DNA of 64,000 nucleotides from Flavobacteriales bacterium (GTDB taxonomy: Bacteria > Bacteroidota > Bacteroidia > Flavobacteriales_F > PHOS-HE28), in contig JADIYA010000001.1 of assembly GCA_016705545.1 (NCBI GenBank), forward strand, positions 868,001 to 932,000, read 5' to 3'. Within the stretch, counting starts at the first letter, position 1. Each line of letters starts with the position of its first letter. The position numbers were made by a program, and so were the translations under genes. The notes below the pieces were generated by a model. That model saw nothing but the letters and a program-made list of their open reading frames with translations, made no database searches and was not told where the DNA came from. Positions 36,034 through 45,102 of this stretch are shown in pieces.

Positions 36034-39000
36034 ATGCGCCAGAAGGGAAGAGGGGCTCAGGCCGAAGCCGACGAGTACAGTGAGCTTAAGCGGCGGTACA
36101 ACGACCTGCTCAATGGCAACCTCGCAGGCATCTTCCGCACCACGCTCGACGGACGGTTCATTGAATGCAACGATGCCATGGCCCATGTGCTCGGGTATGC
36201 AGACCGGAATGAGTTGATGGCTCAGAAGGCTGGGGCGCTCTATTTCGACGCTCAGGACCGCGTGCGCTACTTGAATGAGCTCCAGAAGAATGGAAGGCTG
36301 GTCAACTACGAGATCCGTTTGCGGCACAAGACCGGCGCGGAGGTGCACGTGCTGGAGAACGTCTACCTCGTGCATTCTGAGCATAGCGAGACCACCGTGC
36401 TCGGAATGTTCATGGACATCACCCCGATCAAGCAGGCTCAAGAAGCCCAGCGCGCTGCATCAATCAGCCATCGGAATCTTGTCGAGCGCATGCACGATGG
36501 CTTGTTGCTGGTGCGCGATGGTGTGGTCCGATACGCCAACCCGGCGTCCGTCAAGCTCTTAGGGAAAGACCCGGTCGGCGGGGCGCCATCGGCGATGTTC
36601 CATCCGGGCGACCGGCCCAGCGTCGATGAAGCCGTTCGATCAGCGGTGCTGGGGCGCGAGACAGAGGCCTTGGTGCGATTGGAGCGATTCGAGATGCAGC
36701 AATTGCTCATCGTGGCCATGGGCACGGTGCTCGATGGCGAGCCCGCCGTGCAGGTTACGATTCACGATCAAGCGTCCCGCGAGCGCGCAATTCGCGAGCG
36801 TGTGCAGCTACAGATCGCCCAAGAGGTGAATTCGGTGCTGCGCGAAGAGATTGAGATGCACCGCCGCACGCAAGAGGAGCTCAGGCACTCGCGGCGATTC
36901 GCGCGAAGCCTCATCGATAGTTCCTTGGACATGATCATGGCGGCTGATAGTGAGGGCCGAGTGACGGAATACAACCCTGCTGCCAGCATCCGCTTCGGAT
37001 ACGAGGCCAACGAGGTGCTAGGGAAGGATACGAGGATGCTCTACGCCGACCCGGCCGAGTATGAACGCGTGCAGCAGGAGCTCGACCGGTACGGCGCCTT
37101 TACAGGCGAGGTGCGCAACAAGGATAAGCACGGCCGCTCCTTTATCTCATTCCTGGCCGCTTCAAGGCTCTTCGATGAAGAAGGCAAACAGCTCGGGGCC
37201 ATGGGCGTATCGCGCGATATCACGCGGATGAAGCAGGACCAAGAAGCACTGCGCGCGAGCGAGGAACGCTACCGGGATCTCTTCGAGAATGCGACGGACC
37301 TCATTCAGAGCGCCGGGCCCGATGGCCGTTTCGATTACGTGAACAACGCATGGCGGGACGCACTTGGGTACTCGGAGGATGAGCTGCGAACGATGACCAT
37401 GTGGGACATCATCCACCCGGACCACCAGGTTGAGTGCAAGGGGCTTTTCGCCCGGGTGATGGCTGGCGAGGACGTCGGCACCATCAGGACCACATTCCGC
37501 GCTCGTGATGGCCGCGCCATTGTGGTAGAGGGCACGAGCAACCTGCGCACGGTGGATGGCCGCCCTGTGGCCACCAGGAGCATCTTCCGGGACATCACCA
37601 AGGAATTGGCGGCCCGACAGGAAATCGAAGGCCACCAGGCCAAACTGCGTGCGCTCTTCGAGAGCAGCGAGCACATGTTCTGGTCCGTGGATAGCGGATT
37701 GCGGCTCACCTCGTTCAATAAGGGCTACGCTGACATGATTGAGCGGCTCTATGGCGTGAAGCCCGAAGTGAACAAGGACTCCGATAGGCCCCGCAAGACG
37801 TTTGCCAGCGCCGACTACCACGATTTCTGGGCGGCCCAATACAATGAAGCATTCGCTGGCAAGGCGCTTCGGTTCGACACGGATCGCACGGACCTGAAGG
37901 GCGGACGCGTGTGCAACGAGGTTTTCCTCAGCCCGGTCTTCGGCCCCGATGGAAAGGTGAGTGAGGTTTTTGGCATAGGTCACGAAATCACGGAGCAGAA
38001 GCTTGCCGAGGATCTGGTGCGCGAGCAAGCAGCGCGCCTCAAGGCCATTTTCGAGAGCTCAGCCAACATGATGATCTGGACGCTGAGCCGGGATTTCCGC
38101 CTCACCTCGTTCAATGGGCACTTCGAGCGCAGCATAGCGGAAATCCATGGCATCCGGTTCAGCCAAGGCGACGACTTTGTAGAGCGGATGGCTCCGCGCG
38201 TGAAGCCGGGTGCGACCAAGCAGTTGATCGCACGATACGCTGCTGCCCTGCGCGGCATTCCGCAACAGTTCGAGGTGGAGCTGGTGGACCTCCGTGGCGA
38301 CTCGGCTTGGGTCGAGAATTTCCTCAACCCCATCGTGGTCGACGGGGCCGTCACGGAAATCTCATGCCTGGCTTACGGCATCACCGACCGCAAGGAGGCG
38401 CAGCGCGCGCTGGAGCTCAGCCTGGCAGAGAAAGAGGTGCTGCTCAAAGAGGTTCACCACCGCGTGAAGAATAATCTGCAGGTGATCAGCAGCATCACCA
38501 AGCTGCAGGGTGAGCGCGAAGGCTTGGACCCGAAGGTGCGCGAGATGCTCCATCACAGCCGGGACCGCGTGCGGAGCATGGCCCTGATCCACGAGCGCCT
38601 CTACCAGAACAAGCAGTTCAGCAGCATCGACCTGGCCGACTACATCGATGGCCTGTCCCGCAACCTCCTGCTCAGTTACAGCACCTCGGGCCGCGTCTCG
38701 CTCGATCTCGACCTGGAGCCGGCGCACCTTAGCATCGATCAAGCCATGCCCTGTGGCCTCATCCTCAACGAGATCATCAGTAATGCGCTCAAGCACGCTT
38801 TCTCCGATGGCCGTCAAGGCACCATCCGCATTGTGCTGCGCATGGAGGGCGAGCTGGTCAGGATCGAAGCAAGTGACAATGGCGACGGACTGCCCGAAGG
38901 ATTCGAGGATGAACACGATGGCGGCCTCGGCCTGGAGCTGGTCCAATTGCTCACTGCTCAGATCGATGGCCGCATGGAGCGCAGCAGCAAAGGCGGGGTG

Positions 39001-39069
39001 AGCTATTTACTTACTTTTGAACGGGTCAACCCGAAAGCACATGGCGCAGACGAACGTACTGGTCGTTGA
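36034..39069 (+). CDS. six-PAS sensor histidine kinase (HisKA_2 family)
   Basis: The protein has 1011 residues without a signal or membrane helix, so it is cytoplasmic. Six PAS-like units are visible, starting near residues 15 (GIFRTTLDGRFIECNDAM), 148, 290 (DMIMAADSEGRVTEYNPA), 410 (DLIQSAGPDGRFDYVNNA), 535 (MFWSVDSGLRLTSFNKGY) and 670 (MMIWTLSRDFRLTSFNGH). The kinase core has EVHHRVKNNLQVISSI, the HisKA_2 phospho-His motif, then a GHKL ATPase with LNEIISNALKHAF, ASDNGDGLPEG and GLGLELV. Ligands of the PAS domains are unknown. The next gene, a response regulator, overlaps it by 29 nt. Confidence 0.92.
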   Translation: MRQKGRGAQAEADEYSELKRRYNDLLNGNLAGIFRTTLDGRFIECNDAMAHVLGYADRNELMAQKAGALYFDAQDRVRYLNELQKNGRLVNYEIRLRHKTGAEVHVLENVYLVHSEHSETTVLGMFMDITPIKQAQEAQRAASISHRNLVERMHDGLLLVRDGVVRYANPASVKLLGKDPVGGAPSAMFHPGDRPSVDEAVRSAVLGRETEALVRLERFEMQQLLIVAMGTVLDGEPAVQVTIHDQASRERAIRERVQLQIAQEVNSVLREEIEMHRRTQEELRHSRRFARSLIDSSLDMIMAADSEGRVTEYNPAASIRFGYEANEVLGKDTRMLYADPAEYERVQQELDRYGAFTGEVRNKDKHGRSFISFLAASRLFDEEGKQLGAMGVSRDITRMKQDQEALRASEERYRDLFENATDLIQSAGPDGRFDYVNNAWRDALGYSEDELRTMTMWDIIHPDHQVECKGLFARVMAGEDVGTIRTTFRARDGRAIVVEGTSNLRTVDGRPVATRSIFRDITKELAARQEIEGHQAKLRALFESSEHMFWSVDSGLRLTSFNKGYADMIERLYGVKPEVNKDSDRPRKTFASADYHDFWAAQYNEAFAGKALRFDTDRTDLKGGRVCNEVFLSPVFGPDGKVSEVFGIGHEITEQKLAEDLVREQAARLKAIFESSANMMIWTLSRDFRLTSFNGHFERSIAEIHGIRFSQGDDFVERMAPRVKPGATKQLIARYAAALRGIPQQFEVELVDLRGDSAWVENFLNPIVVDGAVTEISCLAYGITDRKEAQRALELSLAEKEVLLKEVHHRVKNNLQVISSITKLQGEREGLDPKVREMLHHSRDRVRSMALIHERLYQNKQFSSIDLADYIDGLSRNLLLSYSTSGRVSLDLDLEPAHLSIDQAMPCGLILNEIISNALKHAFSDGRQGTIRIVLRMEGELVRIEASDNGDGLPEGFEDEHDGGLGLELVQLLTAQIDGRMERSSKGGVSYLLTFERVNPKAHGADERTGR

Positions 39070-39796
39070 GGACGAGAGCATCGTGAGCAAGGACATTCAG
39101 CACAGCCTCAAGAAGCTGGGCTACCATGTGGTGGGAGCGGCCAGCACCGGTGAACAGGCGGTTGCCCTGGCCAAGGAGCACGTGCCCGACATCATCCTTA
39201 TGGACATCATGCTCAAGGGCGAGATGAGCGGGATTGATGCGGCTGAAGCCATTCGCAAGGAGGCCAATATCCCGGTGATCTTCCTTACCGCTTATGCCGA
39301 TGAGAGCACCCTCGCCAAGGCCAAGGTCACACAGCCCTACGGCTACATCATCAAGCCCTTCAAGGAGATCGACATCCACACGTCGATCGAGATGGCTCTA
39401 TACAAGCACAAGAAGGAGACCGAGGTGCTCAAGGAGCGCGACATGCTCTACGCCTTGGTGGAGAACAAGGACAGCAACAAGGACATCCTCTTCGTGAAGA
39501 GCAATAGCCGCCTGGTGAAGCTCAACACCAAGGATATCTACTTTGTGGAGGCGCTGAAGGATTACGTGGTGATCAACCTGCTGAACACGCGCTACACCGT
39601 GCACAGCACCATGAAGGACATCGAGGCCAAATTGCCGGAGAGTGAATTCCTGCGCGTCCACCGCAGCTTCATCGTTCGGGTCGATAAGATCACGGCCATC
39701 GAGCAGCCGAACCTGATCCTGGAGAACGACAAGAAGGTGATCCCGATCGGCGGCAGCTACAAGGACGACCTGGCCAAGCGCCTGAACCTGGTGTAG
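39041..39796 (+). CDS. LytTR-type response regulator
   Basis: The protein has 251 residues. The receiver domain has NVLVVEDESIVSKD, phospho-acceptor DIILMDIMLKG, switch FLTAYADE and KPFKE. A C-terminal LytTR DNA-binding domain shows LVKLNTKDIYFVEALKDYV and EFLRVHRSFIVRVDKI. It overlaps the kinase gene and should be its output regulator. I chose the ATG at 39041, since the conserved receiver start follows at once. It is convergent with rnr (5-nt gap). Confidence 0.93.
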   Translation: MAQTNVLVVEDESIVSKDIQHSLKKLGYHVVGAASTGEQAVALAKEHVPDIILMDIMLKGEMSGIDAAEAIRKEANIPVIFLTAYADESTLAKAKVTQPYGYIIKPFKEIDIHTSIEMALYKHKKETEVLKERDMLYALVENKDSNKDILFVKSNSRLVKLNTKDIYFVEALKDYVVINLLNTRYTVHSTMKDIEAKLPESEFLRVHRSFIVRVDKITAIEQPNLILENDKKVIPIGGSYKDDLAKRLNLV

Positions 39797-39801
39797 TCCT
39801 C

Positions 39802-42111
39802 TTATTTCCGTTTCCCGCGACCCATGCTGCGCCGTTGGCGCTCGCGCGATTGTGCGGCAGCCTTGCCTTTCCGGGCATGCTCCTGCTGTTCTGCAGGCAA
39901 GGCCTCGTCCCATCGCCCCTCAGGCTTCCGCACGAACTTCCCGCTCGTGGTCACCGGTCCGCGCTCTTCGTGCAGCGCCAGCTCCACCGTGCGCTTGTCC
40001 ATGTCAACGGCCTTGATGGCCACCATGAGCTCATCGCCCAGCCGGAACTTGCGGCCGGTCCGGTGGCCCGCAACCGTGTAGCGCTCCCGATCGAAACGGA
40101 ACACATCGCCGGGCAGCTCGCGCAAGGGGATCATGCCCTCGCACTTGTTCTCGCGCAGCTCCACATAGATGCCCCAATTGGTGAGGCCGCTGATGATGCC
40201 CTCGAACGATTGCCCGATGCGCGCCAGCAGGTACTCGGCCTGCTTGTACTTGATGCTCGCGCGCTCCGCATCAGAGGCCTGCTTCTCCATGCGCGAGCTA
40301 TGGGTGCAGCTCAACTCGAGCGCTTCGCGGTCCAGGGGCTTGCCGCCGGCGAGATAGTGGGCCATGGCCCGGTGAACCAGAAGATCCGGGTAGCGGCGGA
40401 TAGGGGAGGTGAAGTGGGTGTAATGCTCGAAGGCCAGCCCGTAGTGGCCGATGTTCTCCGTGCTGTAGATGGCCTTCGCCATGCTCCGTATCGCTACCTG
40501 CTTGATGATGTTCTCCTCCTCCTTTCCGTGCACGTCGTGCAGGAGCCGATTGATCGCGTGTGGCAGGTCCTCGCCCTTGCCCACGGTGAGTGAATGGCCG
40601 AAGCTCTTAGCCAGCGCGCGCAGCTGATCCACTTTCTCCGGGTCGGGCAGGTCGTGCACGCGATAGACGAAAGGCCGCGTCATCCCGGCGGAGGCCGGGG
40701 CGCCATTCTTCTGCTTGTTCACCCACGCGGCCACGCGCTTGTTCGCAAGCAGCATGAACTCCTCGATGAGCCAATTCGCCGGGCCCATCACTTTCTCATA
40801 CACGCCCAACGGTCGCCCTTTCTCATCGAGCTTGAACTTCACCTCGTTGCCGCCGATCTCCAGCGCGCCGTTCTCGATACGCTCTTTGCGCATCACTTGC
40901 GCCAATCGGTGCAGTGTGAGCACTTCGTTCTTGAAGTCGCCCTCTCCACCGTCGATGATGGCTTGTGCCTCAGCATAGGCGAAACGCCGCTGCGAGCGCA
41001 TCACCGTACGGCCGAACCACTCGCCCTTGATGCGCGCTTGCTCATCCATCTCGAAGATGGCGCTGAAGCTGAGCTTGTCGGTGTTTGGGTTGAGCGAGCA
41101 GAGATCGTTGCTGAGGCTCTCCGGCAGCATGGGCACCACGCGATCAACGAGATAAACGCTGGTGGCGCGGTTGGCGGCCTCCATGTCGATCACGCTGCGC
41201 GGGGTCACATAATGGCTCACATCGGCGATGTGAATGCCCACTTCCCAATGCCCGTTCTCCAGGCGGCGCACGCTCAGCGCATCATCCAGGTCCTTGGCAT
41301 CATCGGGGTCGATGGTGAGCGTGGGAATGGTACGCACATCCCGGCGCCTGGCGATTTCTTCCGGCGTTACGCCGTTGCCGATCTTCTCGCTTGCGAGCTG
41401 CACGCTCTCCGGGAACTCGAGCGGCAGTCCGAATTCCGCGAGGATGGCATGCATCTCTACGTGGTGCTCGCCCGCGCGACCCAGCACGCGGGTCACCCTT
41501 CCCCGCGGCATGTCGCGGCTGTCCTTCCATTCGCCCAATGCGATGATGGCCTTGTCGCCCTCCTGCGCGTTGAGGCTCTCGTGCGGCGGGATGAAGAAGG
41601 GCCGCTGCACGCGTTGATCATCGGCCACCAGCATGAGGCGCCCCTGCTGCTTGTGTATGGTGCCCACGAATTCGGTGCGGCGGCGCTCTATTATGCTAAG
41701 CACCTTGCCTTCTGCGCGCGTGCCGCGGCTGCTCATCACCTTCACCAGCACGCGGTCGCCGTGCAGCGCCACGCCCACATTCTTGTTGTGAACGAAGATG
41801 TCTTCTTCTCCTCCCTCTACCCGAACGTAGCCGGCCCCGCTGGCGATGATGTCGATGCGGCCCTCTACGCTGTCCTTGCCCCCTTGCGCGGTGTAGCGTC
41901 CCTTCTTGCCGCTCTCGATTCGCCCCTCGTCCAAGAGCGCTTCAATAGCATCGAAGAGCAGGTAGCGCTGGCCTTTGTCCTTGAAGCCCAGCTGCAGGGC
42001 GAGCTGCTGGCTGGTGACGCCCGCGTGGCCCGAACGGCGAATGGCGGCTAGGACGTCTTGTGAAAGCTTGGCGGGTGAGGGGCCGTCGCTACGGCTGGTA
42101 CGCTTAGGCAT
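39802..42111 (-). CDS. rnr: ribonuclease R
   Basis: This 769-residue 3'-5' exoribonuclease shows the RNB catalytic signature PTLTIDPDDAKDLDDALSV, cold-shock and S1 domains, and DLLVHRAMAHYL in the core. The last about 40 residues are basic (ARKGKAAAQSRERQRR). I chose the ATG at 42111 because the preceding in-frame stretch looks like leader sequence. The space to prs holds the divergent prs promoter. Confidence 0.95.
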   Translation of the reverse strand: MPKRTSRSDGPSPAKLSQDVLAAIRRSGHAGVTSQQLALQLGFKDKGQRYLLFDAIEALLDEGRIESGKKGRYTAQGGKDSVEGRIDIIASGAGYVRVEGGEEDIFVHNKNVGVALHGDRVLVKVMSSRGTRAEGKVLSIIERRRTEFVGTIHKQQGRLMLVADDQRVQRPFFIPPHESLNAQEGDKAIIALGEWKDSRDMPRGRVTRVLGRAGEHHVEMHAILAEFGLPLEFPESVQLASEKIGNGVTPEEIARRRDVRTIPTLTIDPDDAKDLDDALSVRRLENGHWEVGIHIADVSHYVTPRSVIDMEAANRATSVYLVDRVVPMLPESLSNDLCSLNPNTDKLSFSAIFEMDEQARIKGEWFGRTVMRSQRRFAYAEAQAIIDGGEGDFKNEVLTLHRLAQVMRKERIENGALEIGGNEVKFKLDEKGRPLGVYEKVMGPANWLIEEFMLLANKRVAAWVNKQKNGAPASAGMTRPFVYRVHDLPDPEKVDQLRALAKSFGHSLTVGKGEDLPHAINRLLHDVHGKEEENIIKQVAIRSMAKAIYSTENIGHYGLAFEHYTHFTSPIRRYPDLLVHRAMAHYLAGGKPLDREALELSCTHSSRMEKQASDAERASIKYKQAEYLLARIGQSFEGIISGLTNWGIYVELRENKCEGMIPLRELPGDVFRFDRERYTVAGHRTGRKFRLGDELMVAIKAVDMDKRTVELALHEERGPVTTSGKFVRKPEGRWDEALPAEQQEHARKGKAAAQSRERQRRSMGRGKRK

Positions 42112-42195
42112 GGTCGCGGGGTCCAGCGGATGCAATAGGACCGGACGGGGGCCGAAGGTATCGGCGACCCCATTTCTACTCACAACCCACACCTG

Positions 42196-42225
42196 TTGAT
42201 AACCCGCTGAGGATCGCTACATTCG
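42196..42225 (+). promoter_or_regulatory. Bacteroidota-type promoter of prs
   Basis: TTG at 42196-42198 and TACATTCG at 42218-42225 are 19 nt apart, matching TTG-N19-TANNTTTG with one mismatch. The prs start codon is 24 nt downstream of the -7 element. Confidence 0.6.
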
Positions 42226-42249
42226 CGGCCCATTTCGGGAATCAGGGCC

Positions 42250-43197
42250 ATGCTCGAGAGCGCCAAGATCTTCAGCGGTACCGCCACCAAGTACCTGAGC
42301 GAGCAGATTGCTGCGGCCAGCGGCGAGCGTTTGGGCGAGGTGAGCGTGGCGCGCTTCAGCGATGGCGAATTCCAGCCCAGCTTCGAGGAAACGGTGCGCG
42401 GCGAGCTGGTCTTCATTGTGCAGAGCACCTTCCCGCCCAGCGACAACCTCTTCGAGCTGCTGCTCATGGTCGATGCCGCCAAGCGCGCCAGCGCCAAGCG
42501 CATCGTGGCTGTGATGCCCTACTTCGGCTTTGCCCGGCAGGACCGCAAGGACAAGCCCCGCGTCTCGGTGGGCGCCAAGCTGGTGGCCAACATGCTCACC
42601 GCCGCCGGGGTGGACCGCATCATGACCATGGACCTGCATGCCGACCAGATCCAAGGCTTCTTCGAGGTGCCGGTCGATCACCTCTTCGCCAGCACCATTT
42701 TCCTCCCGCACATCAAGGCCATGGCCTTGCCGGACCTGGTGATGGCTGCGCCGGATACCGGCGGCACCAAGCGCGCCAACGCCTACAGCAAGCACTTGGG
42801 CTGCGACATGGCCATCTGCTACAAGCAGCGCAAGGTGGCCAATCAGATTGAGCGCATGACGGTGATCGGCGATGTGAAGGGCAAGAACGTGGTGCTCGTG
42901 GACGACATGATCGATACCGCTGGCACCCTCACCAAGGCTGCCGATATGATGATGGACCTCGGCGCCACCAGCGTGCGCGCCGTTTGTACCCATCCGGTGC
43001 TCAGCGGCGAGGCCTGCGAGCGCATCGAGAGGAGCGCCCTCGCCGAGCTCATCGTCACCGATACCATCCCCATTTCTGCCGAGAAGTTAGCACAGACCAG
43101 CAAGATCAAGGTCCTGAGCGTCTCGCAACTCTTTGCTGATGTGATCCGCCGCGTGCGGAGCCACGAGAGCATCAGCAGCCACTTCATCATTGCGTAA
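42250..43197 (+). CDS. prs: ribose-phosphate pyrophosphokinase
   Basis: This 315-residue enzyme makes PRPP from ribose-5-phosphate and ATP for nucleotide, His and Trp synthesis. Visible motifs are IMTMDLHADQIQGFFEVPVD, FARQDRK and VVLVDDMIDTAGTLTKAA (PRPP-binding loop). It is the first of prs-rplY-pth, a common Bacteroidota order. Confidence 0.97.
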   Translation: MLESAKIFSGTATKYLSEQIAAASGERLGEVSVARFSDGEFQPSFEETVRGELVFIVQSTFPPSDNLFELLLMVDAAKRASAKRIVAVMPYFGFARQDRKDKPRVSVGAKLVANMLTAAGVDRIMTMDLHADQIQGFFEVPVDHLFASTIFLPHIKAMALPDLVMAAPDTGGTKRANAYSKHLGCDMAICYKQRKVANQIERMTVIGDVKGKNVVLVDDMIDTAGTLTKAADMMMDLGATSVRAVCTHPVLSGEACERIERSALAELIVTDTIPISAEKLAQTSKIKVLSVSQLFADVIRRVRSHESISSHFIIA

Positions 43198-43209
43198 CAC
43201 CGTCACCCC

Positions 43210-43875
43210 ATGAACAGAATCACCCTCAGCGGCAATGTCCGCCAACAAGTCGGCACTAAGAATGCCGCCCAGCTGCGCCGCGTGAAGCGCGTGCCTTGCG
43301 TGCTCTACGGAGGCGCGGGCACGGTCCACTTCAGCGTGGACGAGGCCGCATTGCGCAAAGTGGTCTTCACCCCGGAGGTCACCGGCATCGAACTCGAACT
43401 CGATGGCGCGAAGACCTTGGCCATGGTGCATCAGAAACAGTTCCACCCGATCAGCGACCGCGTCATCCATGTTGATTTCATGGAGATGAAAGAGGATCGG
43501 GAAGCCAAGGTGCAGCTCTCCATCCGCCTGAAGGGCCAGCCCATTGGCGTGCGCAATGGCGGCAAACTCAGCCAGGTCATGCGCAAAGTGACGGTGAAGG
43601 GCCTTCCCAATGCCATCCCCGCGCACTTAGAGGTGGATGTGGCCGGACTCGACATCAACCAAAGCGTGCATGTCGGAGATCTGAAGCTCAACGGCCTGAT
43701 CCCGCTGCACGATGCCGAAGAGGTGGTGGTGTCGGTGAAGGTGCCGAAGAAGGTGGAAGAGGCCGCTCCGGCCGCTGGCGCCGCCCCGGCTGCTGGTGCC
43801 GCTGCTCCCGCTCCGGCCGCGAAAGCTGGCGATGCGAAGCCCGCCGCCGACGCGAAGCCCGCCGCGAAGAAGTAG
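43210..43875 (+). CDS. rplY: 50S ribosomal protein L25 (long, CTC/TL5 form)
   Basis: The protein has 221 residues. The N-terminal 5S-rRNA-binding domain begins ITLSGNVRQQVGTKNAAQLR; a TL5 C-terminal domain follows (VDFMEMKEDREAKVQLSIR ... DLKLNGLIPLHDAEEVVVSV). The last 40 residues are an Ala/Pro/Lys-rich tail, common in this phylum. It lies 12 nt after prs and is followed by a strong terminator at 43908. Confidence 0.96.
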   Translation: MNRITLSGNVRQQVGTKNAAQLRRVKRVPCVLYGGAGTVHFSVDEAALRKVVFTPEVTGIELELDGAKTLAMVHQKQFHPISDRVIHVDFMEMKEDREAKVQLSIRLKGQPIGVRNGGKLSQVMRKVTVKGLPNAIPAHLEVDVAGLDINQSVHVGDLKLNGLIPLHDAEEVVVSVKVPKKVEEAAPAAGAAPAAGAAAPAPAAKAGDAKPAADAKPAAKK

Positions 43876-43907
43876 TCCTCGACTCCGCTCGGGCAATCAA
43901 TTCCAAG

Positions 43908-43938
43908 AACGGGCCCCTGACCTTGTCGGGGGCTCGTT
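43908..43938 (+). terminator. strong hairpin after rplY
   Basis: AACGGGCCCCTGAC pairs across a 3-nt loop with GTCGGGGGCTCGTT: 14 bp, two of them G-U pairs. It is followed by a short T-rich stretch (TTCATTT). It lies between rplY and pth, so it could attenuate rather than fully end read-through. Confidence 0.7.
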
Positions 43939-43953
43939 TCATTTGCAGCGCGC

Positions 43954-44517
43954 ATGAAGCACCTCATCGTCGGATTGGGCAACCCGGGACCCGACTACAC
44001 CGGAACGCGCCACAACATCGGCTTCCAAGTGCTCGACCATGTGGCCGAGGCGGCCGGCGTACGTTTCGCACCCGATCGCTATGGTGATCGGGCAGAGCTG
44101 CGCCACAAGGGGCGCACGTTCCTCCTGATCAAGCCCAGCACCTTCATGAACCTCAGCGGCAAGGCGGTCCGGTACTGGATGGACCAAGAAGGCATCACGG
44201 CCGACCGCGTGCTGGTGATCACGGACGACCTCGCGCTCCCCTATGGCGTCATCCGCATCCGCGCGAAAGGAGGCGCCGGAGGGCACAACGGACTCACCAG
44301 CATCATCGAGCTCATCGGCACCGAGGAGTTCCCGCGTTTGCGCTTCGGCATCGGCAGCGACTTCCCCAAAGGGCGCCAGAGCGACTATGTGCTCAGCCCC
44401 TGGAACGAAGAAGAGCGAAAGACCATTGCGGAGCGGATCGAGCTTGCCTCCAAGGCCGTGCTGCAATTCGGGCTGCTCGGCGTGGCCGGCACCATGAACA
44501 ACTTCAACAAGCGCTGA
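43954..44517 (+). CDS. pth: peptidyl-tRNA hydrolase
   Basis: The protein has 187 residues. IVGLGNPGPDYTGTRHNIGF holds the catalytic His; KPSTFMNLSGKAVRYWM and DDLALPYG are conserved. It frees tRNA from stalled peptidyl-tRNA. It sits after rplY as usual. Confidence 0.96.
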   Translation: MKHLIVGLGNPGPDYTGTRHNIGFQVLDHVAEAAGVRFAPDRYGDRAELRHKGRTFLLIKPSTFMNLSGKAVRYWMDQEGITADRVLVITDDLALPYGVIRIRAKGGAGGHNGLTSIIELIGTEEFPRLRFGIGSDFPKGRQSDYVLSPWNEEERKTIAERIELASKAVLQFGLLGVAGTMNNFNKR

Positions 44518-44560
44518 GGGCCCCGATAGCCTCTAGTTTCGCTGCACTCAATCACCGGAC

Positions 44561-45067
44561 ATGGCCAAGCTCTTCGCCGCGATCAGCGGCACCCAAGGCG
44601 AACTCGTATTGGAGCGCCGATCGCCCGATGCGCCCTGGAGCCTTGTGGGCACACCGGCGGACCTGGTGCGAATCGGACCCGCGCAATTCAGCGTGGTGAT
44701 CGATGGCCGCAGCCATCGGGCCCTTGTGCTGAAGGAGGATCGGGAGAACCGAACGGTGCGCCTGCGCATCGGCGGACGCACCTGCACAGTTAAGCTCGAG
44801 GAAGAACAGGACCGCCTGATGCAGACGCTAGGCCTCGACAAGGTCGCGCGAAAGGCCGGCGACCTGAAGGCGCCGATGCCCGGACTCGTGATCAACATCC
44901 TGGTGAAGCCGGGTGACCAAGTGAAGAAGAATGACCCCGTGCTCGTGCTGGAAGCCATGAAGATGGAGAACCTGATCAAGGCTCCCGGCGATGGCATGGT
45001 GAAGGCGATCGCCGTTGAGAAGGGCAAGCCGGTGGAAAAAGGGCAACTGCTCGTGCAGTTCGCTTGA
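44561..45067 (+). CDS. biotin/lipoyl attachment-domain protein (biotin carboxyl carrier type)
   Basis: The protein has 168 residues. The C-terminal domain has EAMKMENLIKAPGDG, where the Lys of AMKM is the biotinylation site, preceded by MPGLVINILVKPGDQVKKND. The N-terminal 95 residues are beta-rich and unassigned, as in oxaloacetate decarboxylase or pyruvate/propionyl-CoA carboxylase carriers. The partner carboxylase is not in the window. TAGTTTCG at 44534-44541 is a possible -7 element. Confidence 0.85.
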   Translation: MAKLFAAISGTQGELVLERRSPDAPWSLVGTPADLVRIGPAQFSVVIDGRSHRALVLKEDRENRTVRLRIGGRTCTVKLEEEQDRLMQTLGLDKVARKAGDLKAPMPGLVINILVKPGDQVKKNDPVLVLEAMKMENLIKAPGDGMVKAIAVEKGKPVEKGQLLVQFA

Positions 45068-45102
45068 GCGGACCGCACGCGCGTGCATGTACCTTGGCCG
45101 CA

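Noticed and set aside
40594..42051. A 485-codon open frame opposite rnr
   Set aside because: It is His/Ala-rich with no family pattern; the minus strand encodes RNase R.
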